Assembly (NCBI GenBank): GCA_963716925.1
Contig: CAVQUX010000010.1
Location: 620,001-684,000 of the forward strand
Direction: 5' to 3'
DNA length: 64,000 bases
From: DAISKN01 sp963716925
GTDB lineage: Bacteria; Acidobacteriota; Vicinamibacteria; Marinacidobacterales; SMYC01
Both the position numbers and the translations under genes were made by a program. Within the stretch, counting starts at the first letter, position 1. Each line of letters starts with the position of its first letter. Below the pieces are notes generated by a model. The model had not been told where the DNA came from. It saw only the letters and a program-made list of their open reading frames with translations, and did no database searches. Below are positions 53,154 to 63,200 of this stretch, in pieces.

Positions 53154-54038
53154 TCACGCCGCCTGGGCGGTCTTCCGGAAGGTGAACAGCCGGTAACGGA
53201 GTAACCCCTGTCCGAATGCCTGATAGGTTCTGGAACCCGGCGCCGCGAGGAAATCCGCCATGCGAGCCCGTTCCTCGGGATCCCGGTACGCCTTCATCCG
53301 TCTCTCGGCCGTCTCCTCGCAGGAAAGTAGAACGTTCGAGGTGATATCCGCGTCGCGAGTCTTCTGGAAGCCCATTTGGCCGAGCAGGCGGGCGTTTCGA
53401 TCGTGGGCCTTCGGAGTCATCAAGTCCGCGTAGAGAAACCATCCGTTGGGCCGCAGCACGCGGTGCGTTTCGCGGAGAAACGACTCTATTCGCGGGTAAT
53501 TGTGCGAAGCCTCGATATTGATGACCACATCGAATGCCGAGGCAGCGACCGGAAGGGACTCGGCGTCGCCTTCCTCGAACGTGAAGCCGTCCGAACGAAG
53601 GTAACGATGGCAGAAATCGATCGCTTCCGAGGAAATATCGATGCCGAGATAAGAACGAGGACGGAAGTAGTCCGAAAGGACCATGGGCACCGAGCCGCGT
53701 CCGCAACTCACGTCCAGTACGTCGCCAGCGTCGACCGGGCAATCTCCGATCACCTCGAGGACGAGTCGGCGGGAGTTGACGTCGAAGTGACCGGGGGGGG
53801 GCGCGAGGACCGAGAAGCTCGGATTGTCGTTGGGAACGTACCCGTAGTTCAGGAAGAAAGCGTACCTTCCGAACTTCAGCTCGTTGAGCTTGCGATTGAG
53901 GTCATCGTATTCCTGCCTGGTTCGTTCCTTTTCGTCGTCCGCTTCGACCTGGCTGGGCGCCTCAGCGGTCCCCTCCGCGTCCTCGAGCAGGCGTTCGAGC
54001 AGATTTCGATTCCCCTGCGGTTTGTTTCGATCCTTCAT
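53154..54038 (-). CDS. SAM-dependent methyltransferase (polyketide/lipid tailoring type)
   Basis: 294 aa. A charged N-terminal helix (about 1-55), then LNYGYVPNDNPSFSVL and motif I GDVLDVSCGRGSVPMVL, SYLGIDISSEAIDFCH, VINIEASHNYPRIESFL and LRPNGWFLYADLM. The N-Y-G-Y start and motif order resemble methyltransferases acting on phthiotriol, sterols and polyketides. In this cluster it is the third free or embedded methyltransferase activity after the two inside the PKS. Confidence 0.87.
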   Translation of the reverse strand: MKDRNKPQGNRNLLERLLEDAEGTAEAPSQVEADDEKERTRQEYDDLNRKLNELKFGRYAFFLNYGYVPNDNPSFSVLAPPPGHFDVNSRRLVLEVIGDCPVDAGDVLDVSCGRGSVPMVLSDYFRPRSYLGIDISSEAIDFCHRYLRSDGFTFEEGDAESLPVAASAFDVVINIEASHNYPRIESFLRETHRVLRPNGWFLYADLMTPKAHDRNARLLGQMGFQKTRDADITSNVLLSCEETAERRMKAYRDPEERARMADFLAAPGSRTYQAFGQGLLRYRLFTFRKTAQAA

Positions 54039-54214
54039 CGCGTCTGAACGCGGTCTTGGACGCCGAAGACCTCTACCTTCGGCTGAAATTCCGCGTTTCC
54101 CGGATCTCCGGGGTTCGGGTAGATCCTTTCCCAGTGCTTCGGGGGATTTTCATTGTTTGGTACTGCTGGCGGAAAGTCAAGCCCGTTCTCGGTTTCTCCC
54201 CGGAAGGAAGCGCT

Positions 54215-56293
54215 TTATGGGGACAGGATCTGCCCCAGTACCTTGCCGTCGACGTTCGGCGGAGCGGTGAGTCCGAGAAGCTGGTAGAGCGTGGGCACGA
54301 TGTCGGCCAGAGTGACGTCCTCGGGGTAGACGCCGGAGGCGATACCGGCCCCGCGCATCAGGAGCGGAACGGAAACGGAGGAGAAGGAGGCGTGGGTGCC
54401 AATCGTCGACGGGCCGGGGACGGCCTTGGTGAGCTTCTGAGTGCCCACCAGCGCGTTCTGGTGGCGAAATCGATTGAAGACCATGAGGTGGGGCCAGCGC
54501 ACCTTGGACGCATCCGGCGCGGGAAACTCGACCGCCCACTCGCTGTAGAGCTCACCGCGCTCGTTGCCGGTGATGCCGTCTTCGAGCACGTGGCCCGCGA
54601 CGTTGTCGATGCCGCTCTCCATTTCGTCCAGCTCGATTGCGATGAAGGGATGGACGTTGGTCTTCAGGATCGGGTCGAAGGTTTCGTAGCTCTCCAACGC
54701 CGCCGCTATCGCGGATGACTTCTGCGGATCGGTCAGGTATAGAAACGTGACGCTGTGGCGCGACAACATGTACTCGATGTCGTCATCGCTCACGCCGAGC
54801 GAAAGAAGGATCGAAGCGACGGGGATCGGCGTCTCGCTCACCGTGACCTGCCCATGATCGGCGAGCAAGACGACGTAGGATCGATTCGCAGGGTCTCGCC
54901 ACTGGATCTCGTCCAGGATGAGGCCGAAGCTCAGATCGGCTTCGTGGACGATGTCGAGCACCGGGTCGCGATTGGCTCCCGGGTTGTACAGGTTGATATC
55001 GTCCCAGAGCACGTCGGGAGTCCCCGGGTCGGTCCACTCCTCTGGTCGATCGGCCGCGCCGAAGGTATGTTGGGCCGTATCGCTTTCGGCGAGGATGACG
55101 TAGAGGACGTCGGGATCCTCGGCGGCGATCATTCGAACGGCCGCTTCGGCTATCCAGCGGTCCTCGGGGAACGCCGTCGGGCTCCCACCCACGGTCTTCC
55201 CCTTGCGGGATAGAAGCTTGTTATACCGGGGACTCTTGGAAACGTTGGTGCCTTCCCGGTCGACCTCGGCGTCCGGGTCGCTCGGCGGATCTCCGAACCG
55301 GAATGGCTCGGGCTCGGGGATGTAGGCGAGATGTTGCTTCCCGCCCGCGAGGATGTCGACCGTTCGCGCCTGGTCGGCGTACAGCTCGCCCACCCACTCC
55401 TTCCCGGAGACGAAGACCGAGAAAGTGTCCTGGTCGCCGCCCGCCTGCTCGTCCTTGATGACGTCGTAGATCGTCTCCACCGGCTCTCCCGAAGGACCAA
55501 ACCGCAGGAGGTCTTTCTTGACCATGAGAAACTCCGCGCCCCCGTTTCGTTTGGTTCCCGAATAGTATCGGCGGATAGAAGGGACTCCCTGGGTCCCGGT
55601 CCAGGAGCCGCTGAGCGCCGCAGTGTGATCGACATCGGTACAGGCGGGCAGCAGAGCTTTGGCGTCGGTGAACGACGCTGCGCTCTCCCGGAACTGGCTC
55701 GCCCGCGGCATGAGCCGCTCCGCGGAGCCGTCGTACCAACCGCCTCTTCGATTCAGATCGAGATAGCCGGGGCCGATGCCGTCGATCGCCACGAAGTAAA
55801 CCTTCGGTTTGTTTCGAACTTTGCCGCGAACGAGGACAGTGGATTGAACGACGTCGTTCAATCTCGCGGTGACGGTCGCCTCCCCTTCCTCTCCGTCGGA
55901 GGCCTGTGCCGGGGGTCGAAGTCGCGCCAGAAGAACGATCTCGCCGGCAGCCGGTATGGGGATCAGAAGACTCTCGTTCGGCGACCCCTGTGGCTGGAAT
56001 CGATCGTTGGCGGTTTGGAGATCCGCGGTCCAGGGAACGTTCCGAGGCTCCGCGTCGATTCGAACCGACTGCGCCTCCTGCGAGTCGTTTCTGACCACGA
56101 CCACGAACGTCGTCAACGATCCCGCGGGGACAAGGTGGCGTCGGTTGGGAAACTTCGCCACGACGGAAAGGTTGATGTCCGCAGCCAGGACCTCGCTCCC
56201 GCCGAGCAGCCCCAGTGCGACCTGCGCCAGCACCATGGAAACGCCCAGCGCCCGACGCTGGCACGAACGCGCGACGCGCATGAATTCCGCCAT
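54215..56293 (-). CDS. Exported alkaline phosphatase-superfamily protein
   Basis: 692 aa from ATG 56293 with AAAGGAG upstream. Signal peptide ALGVSMVLAQVALGLLGG, an N-terminal immunoglobulin-like domain (about 35-155; SLTTFVVVVRNDSQEAQSV), then the phosphatase fold: YFVAIDGIGPGYL, LLPACTDVDHTAALSG (nucleophile Thr region), DVLYVILAESDTAQH, YVVLLADHGQV and a C-terminal DVTLADIVPTLYQLLG. It is a second member of this superfamily in the window but unlike the one at 17148 outside the motifs. Its presence within a polyketide operon is unexplained; it could remove a phosphate or sulfate protecting group outside the cell. Confidence 0.85.
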   Translation of the reverse strand: MAEFMRVARSCQRRALGVSMVLAQVALGLLGGSEVLAADINLSVVAKFPNRRHLVPAGSLTTFVVVVRNDSQEAQSVRIDAEPRNVPWTADLQTANDRFQPQGSPNESLLIPIPAAGEIVLLARLRPPAQASDGEEGEATVTARLNDVVQSTVLVRGKVRNKPKVYFVAIDGIGPGYLDLNRRGGWYDGSAERLMPRASQFRESAASFTDAKALLPACTDVDHTAALSGSWTGTQGVPSIRRYYSGTKRNGGAEFLMVKKDLLRFGPSGEPVETIYDVIKDEQAGGDQDTFSVFVSGKEWVGELYADQARTVDILAGGKQHLAYIPEPEPFRFGDPPSDPDAEVDREGTNVSKSPRYNKLLSRKGKTVGGSPTAFPEDRWIAEAAVRMIAAEDPDVLYVILAESDTAQHTFGAADRPEEWTDPGTPDVLWDDINLYNPGANRDPVLDIVHEADLSFGLILDEIQWRDPANRSYVVLLADHGQVTVSETPIPVASILLSLGVSDDDIEYMLSRHSVTFLYLTDPQKSSAIAAALESYETFDPILKTNVHPFIAIELDEMESGIDNVAGHVLEDGITGNERGELYSEWAVEFPAPDASKVRWPHLMVFNRFRHQNALVGTQKLTKAVPGPSTIGTHASFSSVSVPLLMRGAGIASGVYPEDVTLADIVPTLYQLLGLTAPPNVDGKVLGQILSP

Positions 56294-56341
56294 TACGACT
56301 CCTTTCGATCTCGATAGGTATAACACCCGGGCTTACCGCAC

Positions 56342-57205
56342 CTAGCGAACCACCTGCTGGCCTTCGGCGGTTTCTGCGGCGAGAAACGCCCTCGTCTCCG
56401 CCAGAAGCTCCACCGGATTCTCGAGCACGGTGAAGTGCTTCAGGTTGCCGTCTCTCAGAAGAACCGGCTTGCAGTTGCTGAGCCGTTCGCTGAGGATTTC
56501 GAAGGATTTGAAGAAGATGGTGCTCTCCTCGTACAGGAGCAACGTGGGATGGCGGATATCCGACAGGTTGTCCACCGTCAGCTCCCTCTCGGACCGGTAG
56601 CCCTTCCACATCGGTCGAAGGAACTCCAGGACGTTGTTCACCACGCGCTCGTCGCGGCGTTGACCGCGGGACGGTCCGTAAATGATGGGGATGTCGATGA
56701 CCGCCTGCAGGAAGAACTCCAGGTCGTGCTGGTGCTCGGGGGGGATGGGGGCGCCGAGGAGCTTCTCCATGGTGCGAGTGACGTAGGGCCAGCCTTCCCA
56801 GTCCTTGCGGCGGTAGTAGTCGGCGAGGGGGCCGAGCAGACCAGCCTCGATGATGACGAGCCTTCGGACGCGCTCGGGGTAAACGAGAGCGAACTGAAGC
56901 GATATGTCGCCGCCCTGCGAATGGCCGACCAGGTCCGCCTTCTCGATCCCGAGCGCATCGAGGAGACCCTTCAGGTCCTCCACCATGTTCTTGTAGCTGT
57001 ATCCGGACTCAGGCTGCTCCGACCGGCCGTGTCCCCGCATGTCGTACGTGGTGACCCGGTGGTAGGCCTGGAGCTCCGGAACCACGTTCAAGTGCCAACC
57101 TGCGAGGTTACCGCCGAGGCCATGGCTGAGCACGACGTCAGTACCTCTTCCGGACTGCCAGTAATGGATGTTGATTCCGTTAGCACGTATCTTGGGCATG
57201 GTCAC
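56342..57205 (-). CDS. Alpha/beta hydrolase
   Basis: 287 aa from GTG 57205 (ATG 57199 possible). Seen: VVLSHGLGGNLAGW (oxyanion hole), TYDMRGHGRSEQP, nucleophile VGHSQGGDISLQ (Ser near 97), and a late histidine in NLKHFTVLENP. The PKS has no thioesterase domain, and this gene follows it by 32 bp, so it is the best candidate for chain release or for editing stalled chains. It could equally be a tailoring lactonase or esterase. Confidence 0.88.
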   Translation of the reverse strand: MTMPKIRANGINIHYWQSGRGTDVVLSHGLGGNLAGWHLNVVPELQAYHRVTTYDMRGHGRSEQPESGYSYKNMVEDLKGLLDALGIEKADLVGHSQGGDISLQFALVYPERVRRLVIIEAGLLGPLADYYRRKDWEGWPYVTRTMEKLLGAPIPPEHQHDLEFFLQAVIDIPIIYGPSRGQRRDERVVNNVLEFLRPMWKGYRSERELTVDNLSDIRHPTLLLYEESTIFFKSFEILSERLSNCKPVLLRDGNLKHFTVLENPVELLAETRAFLAAETAEGQQVVR

Positions 57206-57237
57206 TCACCGTGGGGGTGCGCATCTCCATTGTACCG

Positions 57238-60200
57238 TCACTCTTTTTCACCCTCACCGAGAGAGAGCAGCGAGAGAAGCACCGAGTCGCGCTCGGCGTC
57301 TCCGGGCACGCGCGCCGGCGGTTCCTGCGGGAGCGCCGGTGCCCCCGCTCCGGTCAGGCTCTCGAGAAGCATCGCCGCGAGACGCGATATCGATCCATTG
57401 CGCATCAGCTCGATCAAGGGGACCGTGACTCGTAGCTCCCTCTCGATGGCGTTCTTGAGCTCCACCCCCATCAACGAGTCCATACCCATCCTCGTGAACG
57501 GCTGGTGAACGTCGACCTTCCCGGGAGCAACGCGAAGGACCCTCGCGACCCGCGCGCGAAGCGCCGACTCCAGCAACTCCCCCCGCTCCTCGGGTGTCGC
57601 AGCCAGAATCGCCTCGACGCTCAACGCTCCCTCGGGGGACGACGGACCGCCATAGGCGACGCTCTTCCGCGCGAGCCCCGAGAGGAGAGCGGAGCCCGAC
57701 ATACTGCCGAACCGGCTGAACCGGTCCCAGTCGACCTCGAGGACCGCGACCTGCGCCGGTCTTCGGAACATCAGCGCCCCCAGGTACTGAAGGCCTCGCT
57801 CGGGGGTAATCCCCCCGATTCCGAAGGGCGCGAGACGGTCGAGCAGATCGTTTCGCGCCGCCATGCCCACCTGGGCCCAGGGTCCCCAATCGATGCTGAT
57901 GGCCGGCAGTCCGAGCGAACGCCTGTAATGAGCCAGCGCATCCAGAAACGAGTTCGCCGCCGCGTAGTGGGCCAGTCCCTGACCGAGAAACCCCAACGAG
58001 GCCGCAGACGAGAAGAGGACGAAGAAATCCAGCGGCTGCTCCCGAAAGAGATCGTGCAGCACCCAGGCGCCGGCGACTTTGGATCTCATGGTGGCGTTCC
58101 ACGCCGCGGCATCGAGGTCCTCGAGGGTCCTGAGACCCAGGAAACCGGCGGCGTGGACGATGCCGCGAATGGGGGGCTCACCGCGCCGTGCTCTCTCCTC
58201 CAGAAGAGCCTGCATCCGCGGCGCGTCCGAAACATCGGCTGCCACCGTCTCCACGATGGCCCCCTGGCTCTCCATCAGCCGAATCGCCTGGACCTGCTCG
58301 CTCAGGCGGCTCGATTCCTCGATCTCCGACCAGGACGAGCGCGGAGGGAGGCTCGTTCGTCCCATGAGGACCACCCGCCGAGCGCCGTTCTCGACGAGCC
58401 ACCCCGCGACGCAGAGTCCCAAATCGCCCAGCCCGCCCGTGATCAGATAAGAGCCATCCGGGCGGAGGGCAAGAGGGCCTTCTTCGTCGTCGGACCACTT
58501 CGGGCGCCTCAGGCGGGCCACGTAGGTCGCTTCGGGTCGAATCGCGACCTGGTCTTCACTTCTGGAAGACACGATCCGCGGACACAGCCGCTCGGCGGCG
58601 GCCTCGGGAGAAACCGAATCCAGCGCGACCAGCCCTCCCCAGAGCGCCGACTGCTCCTGGGCGATCACGCGCCCCAGACCCCAAACGGGCGCCTGGGGCA
58701 CCGCGACGTTCGTTTCTCCGCCCGCGATCCGCTGCATGGGACCGGTGACCACCCACAAGCGCGGCGCACCGCTCTTCCATTGTCGGCCCGCGACCGCCTG
58801 CACCCAGGAGACCAGGGTGAGACCCCCGAGGGACTGGGCTTTCTCGAGCGACGCGAGCGTGGCTTCGTGCGCGGGGGCCGCGTCGAGCGACCAGAGGTGA
58901 ACGGCGCCCCGGAGGGGAACCGCCGATTCTCCCCGGACTCCTTCCAGCAGGAGATCGAGATCGTCTCGGCTCCCGGGCCGAACCCGATACGAGCGATCTG
59001 CGAGCCGTTGGTAGGAGCTTCCCGGTTGGACGATCACGATGCTCTCACCCCGCGCGGACAAAGTGCGTCCGAGCGCGCTCCCGAAGCCCGCTTCATCGGC
59101 GAAGATCAGCCACTGGCCGGCGGGTTGCGTGCGCTCGAGGGGATGGCTTTCCGCCTCCGCGGAGCGCTCCGGCACCCAGGTGAGCTCGTAGAATGCCCGA
59201 TCCGATTCGACGGCGTCCCCCGCCAGTCGGTCCTCATAGGAGACGGGCGCCCGGAAACGCTCGAGGTTCAACCGCCGCAGATCGTCCTCACGAAGGTAGA
59301 GATCTCTCTGCGCCACCAGCCAGCAGTAGCGCAGCTCGCTTTCTCTCAGGGCGGCTCCGAGTCGATTCAAGGTGCGAAGCTTCCGAAGAGATCCCTCGTC
59401 GAGCGCTCGCTCACGAGTGGCTTGCTCGAGGTTCGACTCGAAATCCGGATCCTCGAGAAAGCTCCCCACCTCGCGGCTACCCTCGACCACCTCGACGAGC
59501 CGCAGTCCATTCCGGGACAGGAGATCGCACCACTCCTCTTCGCCCGGCGCAGGGAGATCGGGAAGGGGCCTGTCCTCGCCGGCGGTTCTCACCAAGGCCG
59601 CCTCGATCAGCAAACCCCCGCTCAGCAGGTGCGCGGCGACGTTCGGGATGAGAAGGGTCTCGTCCTCGAATCGTTCCCCGGGCGCGAGCCGAAAGGCGAG
59701 ATCGTATTGATCGGGTAGCGCTCCCCCCCACGGATTCCGGTGAAAGAACCTGATTCGTTCCCCGAGCTCGCGCCTTCGCGCTTCCTCATTCCCCGCGAGC
59801 GACGCGACCGGGCTGTCCGCGAGTCCGTCGACCCTCAATTCGCGGTGCTCTTCGGCCAGATCGATCGCGTCTCGCCCCCCGCCGAAGTCGAGGAGCTTGT
59901 GAACGCGGGAGAAATCGATGCGCCCGAACAGTACCCGGTGAAGCTCCTTCCGGGCGACCTCGAGGCTTTCGGCGGGCTCGCGGCTCAGGAGCGCTCGAAT
60001 CCACGACGATCCGGGAACGGGACGCGCGAGGGGAGTGAGCCCCGCGAACGTGGCCGGGGGCGCGAGTGATATTTCTTCTTCCTGGGCCGTTCGCGAGGCG
60101 GGCGAGCGGGCGAGGATCACGTGCCGTCCCGGGAACTCGGCTTCCGGATCCCCCGGGAGCACGCTCAGGGTCTCGAATCCCGAGTCTCCCAGCGCCCGGG

Positions 60201-63200
60201 ACCACTCGCCCGGCGTCAGGAAGGGGTGGTGCTCTCTCTCTTCTCTATCCCAGTACCAGAGGAGTCCGAACGACACCTCGAACCAGGGCTGGTGGCGAGT
60301 CGTTTCGACGAGGAGCAGCAGTCCGCCCGGGGCGAGCAGGGAGTGTACGCGCTCGAGCGACCGCCCGACGTTCTCCGTGGCGTTGAGTACGTCGGCCGCA
60401 ACCACGATGTCGTAGACACCCTCTTCAAAGCCCTGATCGCGCGGGCTCCGATCGAGGTCGAGCGTTCGACCGCGGACGAAGGGGTAGCCCTGGAATCTCG
60501 CCCTGGTATGGTCCAAGAAGAAGCCCGTGACCTCGGTAAGGTCGTAGCTCGTCGTCTCCGCCGGCAGAACGGGAACGAGCGACGCCGTGGCCCCTCCGCC
60601 GCCCGATCCCACCTCCAGGATGCGAATACCCCCGGGTCGGCTCGCTGCCGCGACACGGACCACTTCCCGGCAGATGGCGTTGCCGTACCTGGCGGCGCCG
60701 GTCTTTTCGAAAAGGCCTTCCGCCGTCTCCAGCGATCCCGAGGGAAAGAGGAGGTCCAAGGGGTTGATCCTTCCTCTGAGCACCTCGACCAGGTTCTCAC
60801 CGCAGCGTTCGAGGTAGTCCGTAAAATAGGTCTTCTCGACCAGCTTTTCCCGCAGAGCCTGCGAGAGAGCTTCGACGTCTGGAACGGCAAGCGGCGCCGG
60901 GCTGACGAACTCCCCTTCGTCGGCGACGAGCCATCCCCGCCGCTCCAGGCGGCGAACCCAAAGTGCGAGCAGGGGCTGGAAGCTTGAGGAGATGCCGGCC
61001 TCGCGCGGAAGCGCCTGGGGTGAGTGCCGCTCGTTCGCGGTCGTGAACAATCCCAACGCCCTCAGAGCTCGCGCGATATAGGCACTGGTCAGCGTTTCCA
61101 GCGCATCCTCGACCTCCTTCCACGCCGACGGCGCGGAGTCGGTCGGGATCCGGCGCGCCTGGTCCTTCGCGGCGGAGAGAATCGCGCTCCAGTCGAAACG
61201 ATTTCGAGTCGCGTCCGGGGGCCGCTGCGCCCGCGGCTCCTCGGCGCGGAAGTGCGAACGCTGCCAGGGATACAACGGGAGCGCGACGTGGGCTCTGGGC
61301 GACGGATAGAGCTTGCGCCAGTCGATCTCGAGACCCGAGCAGTGGAGCGTCGCGAGCGTGTCCAGCATTCGTTCGGGACCGGACTCCGCGCGCCGGAGAG
61401 ACGGCAGGAGCGTCCGCCGTCGGGTCGAGCCGGCGATCGGAAGGTCCTGTTGGATCGATGGAAGCAGGATGGGGTGAGGGCTGAGCTCGATGAAAGTATC
61501 GAACCCCTCCTCCAGCAGGGCGCCTATGACGCGGGAGAACAGCACCGGTTCGCGAAGGTTTCGCGCCCAGTAGCGGGCGTCGAGCTCCGGTCCCTCCGCG
61601 ACTCCTCCGGTCACCGTCGAGTACAGCGGGACCGATGCCTTCGTCGGGCGCACACCCGAAAGCTCCTCGAGGAGAGGAGTCGTCAATGGATCCATGTGAG
61701 GACTGTGGGACGCATAGTCCACGTTGACGAGGCGGCAAAAGACGCCGCGAGACTCGAGGGACTCGACGATCCTGCGGACCGCCTCGGGATCGCCCGAGAT
61801 GAGCGTCGAGGAGGAGCTGTTGCTGGCGGCAATCGAAACCCGATCTTCGAAGCCGCGGAGCTCTTCGGCGGAGCGCGAGAGCCCGAGATCCACCACCGCC
61901 ATGGCGCCGCGGCCGCTCGCCCGGGTCACCAGCCGACTGCGCGTGCAGATGATTCTTGCCGCATCCTCCAGCGTGAGTGCCCCGGCGACCGAAGCTGCCG
62001 CCACCTCTCCCATGCTATGGCCGACGACGGCGGAGGGCTCGACTCCCCAGGCTCGGAAAACCTCGGCCAGACCTACCTGAACCGCACAGAGCGTAGGCTG
62101 CACGACGTCGACTCGATCGAGCAGCGAAGGCTCCCCCTCCCCCTTCAGCACCGCGCCCAGCGACCAGTCGACCCAGGAAGGCATGGCGCTCTCGAATCGC
62201 TCTACGGACGCGGAGAAGACCGGCTCCCGCTCCAGCAGGTCCCCGGCCATACCCCACCACTGTGAACCTTGTCCCGGAAAAACGAACACGATCCGGGGAG
62301 GACGGCGCGGAATCCTTCTTCCGCAGCTCAATCCCGAAAGGAGCTCGCCGTCCAGATAGGCCGACAGCTTGGAGACGAGGTCTTCCCTCGAAGCGCCGAC
62401 CACCGCGAGTCGATGATCGTGATGCGTCCGGCGAACGCCCGCGTTGTAACAGACGTCCCTGACACGGCTCTCGACGGACTCGCCTTCCGCCCCGAAAGAC
62501 TCCATGAGCAACCGGTAAGCCCGCGCCGAGTCCTTCAGAGCCGCTTCGGAGTCTGTCGAGAGGGTGAGCACGTGCGGACGCGGGACCCTTTCGCTCCCGT
62601 CGCGCTTTTCGGCGGGAGCGATTCTCGCCACCTCTTCGACAACGACGTTGGCGTTCGTGCCGCCGAATCCGAACGAGCTGACGCAGGCTGCAGCGGGGCG
62701 CAGTTCTTCCGGCCAGGGTGCCAGACTGTCGGCGACCCGAAGGCGCAGCTTATCGAAGGGGATGTACGGATTGGGCTTCTCGAAGTGGAGACTCGGAGGG
62801 ATCTCTCCATGCTGGAGAGCGAGGATGGTCTTGATGAGTCCCGCGATTCCCGCCGCGGCCTCCAGGTGCCCGAAGTTGGTCTTCACCGACCCGACGCTCA
62901 CCGGCGGAAGCGCGCGGTCACGGCCCGCGGATAGAACGCTTCCGAGAGCATCGAGCTCGATGGGGTCGCCCAGGCTTGTCCCGGTTCCATGCGCTTCCAC
63001 GTAACCGATGCGAGACGGAGAGACTCCGGCCACTCGAAGCGCCCGCTGGACTACGGCGCGCTGCGCCAGACCGTTGGGAGCCGTCAGCCCGTTGGACCGG
63101 CCGTCCTGGTTGACCGCCGTTCCGCGGATCACGGCCGCGACACGGTCATTGTCCTCGATGGCCGCCGAAAGAGGCTTGAGCACGACGATGCCGGCACCCT

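Noticed and set aside
53376..54047. 223-aa plus-strand frame over the cluster methyltransferase
   Set aside because: Antisense; the minus strand carries the SAM motifs.
57505..59718. 737-aa plus-strand frame over the PKS
   Set aside because: Antisense to KR and MT domains; no domain of its own.
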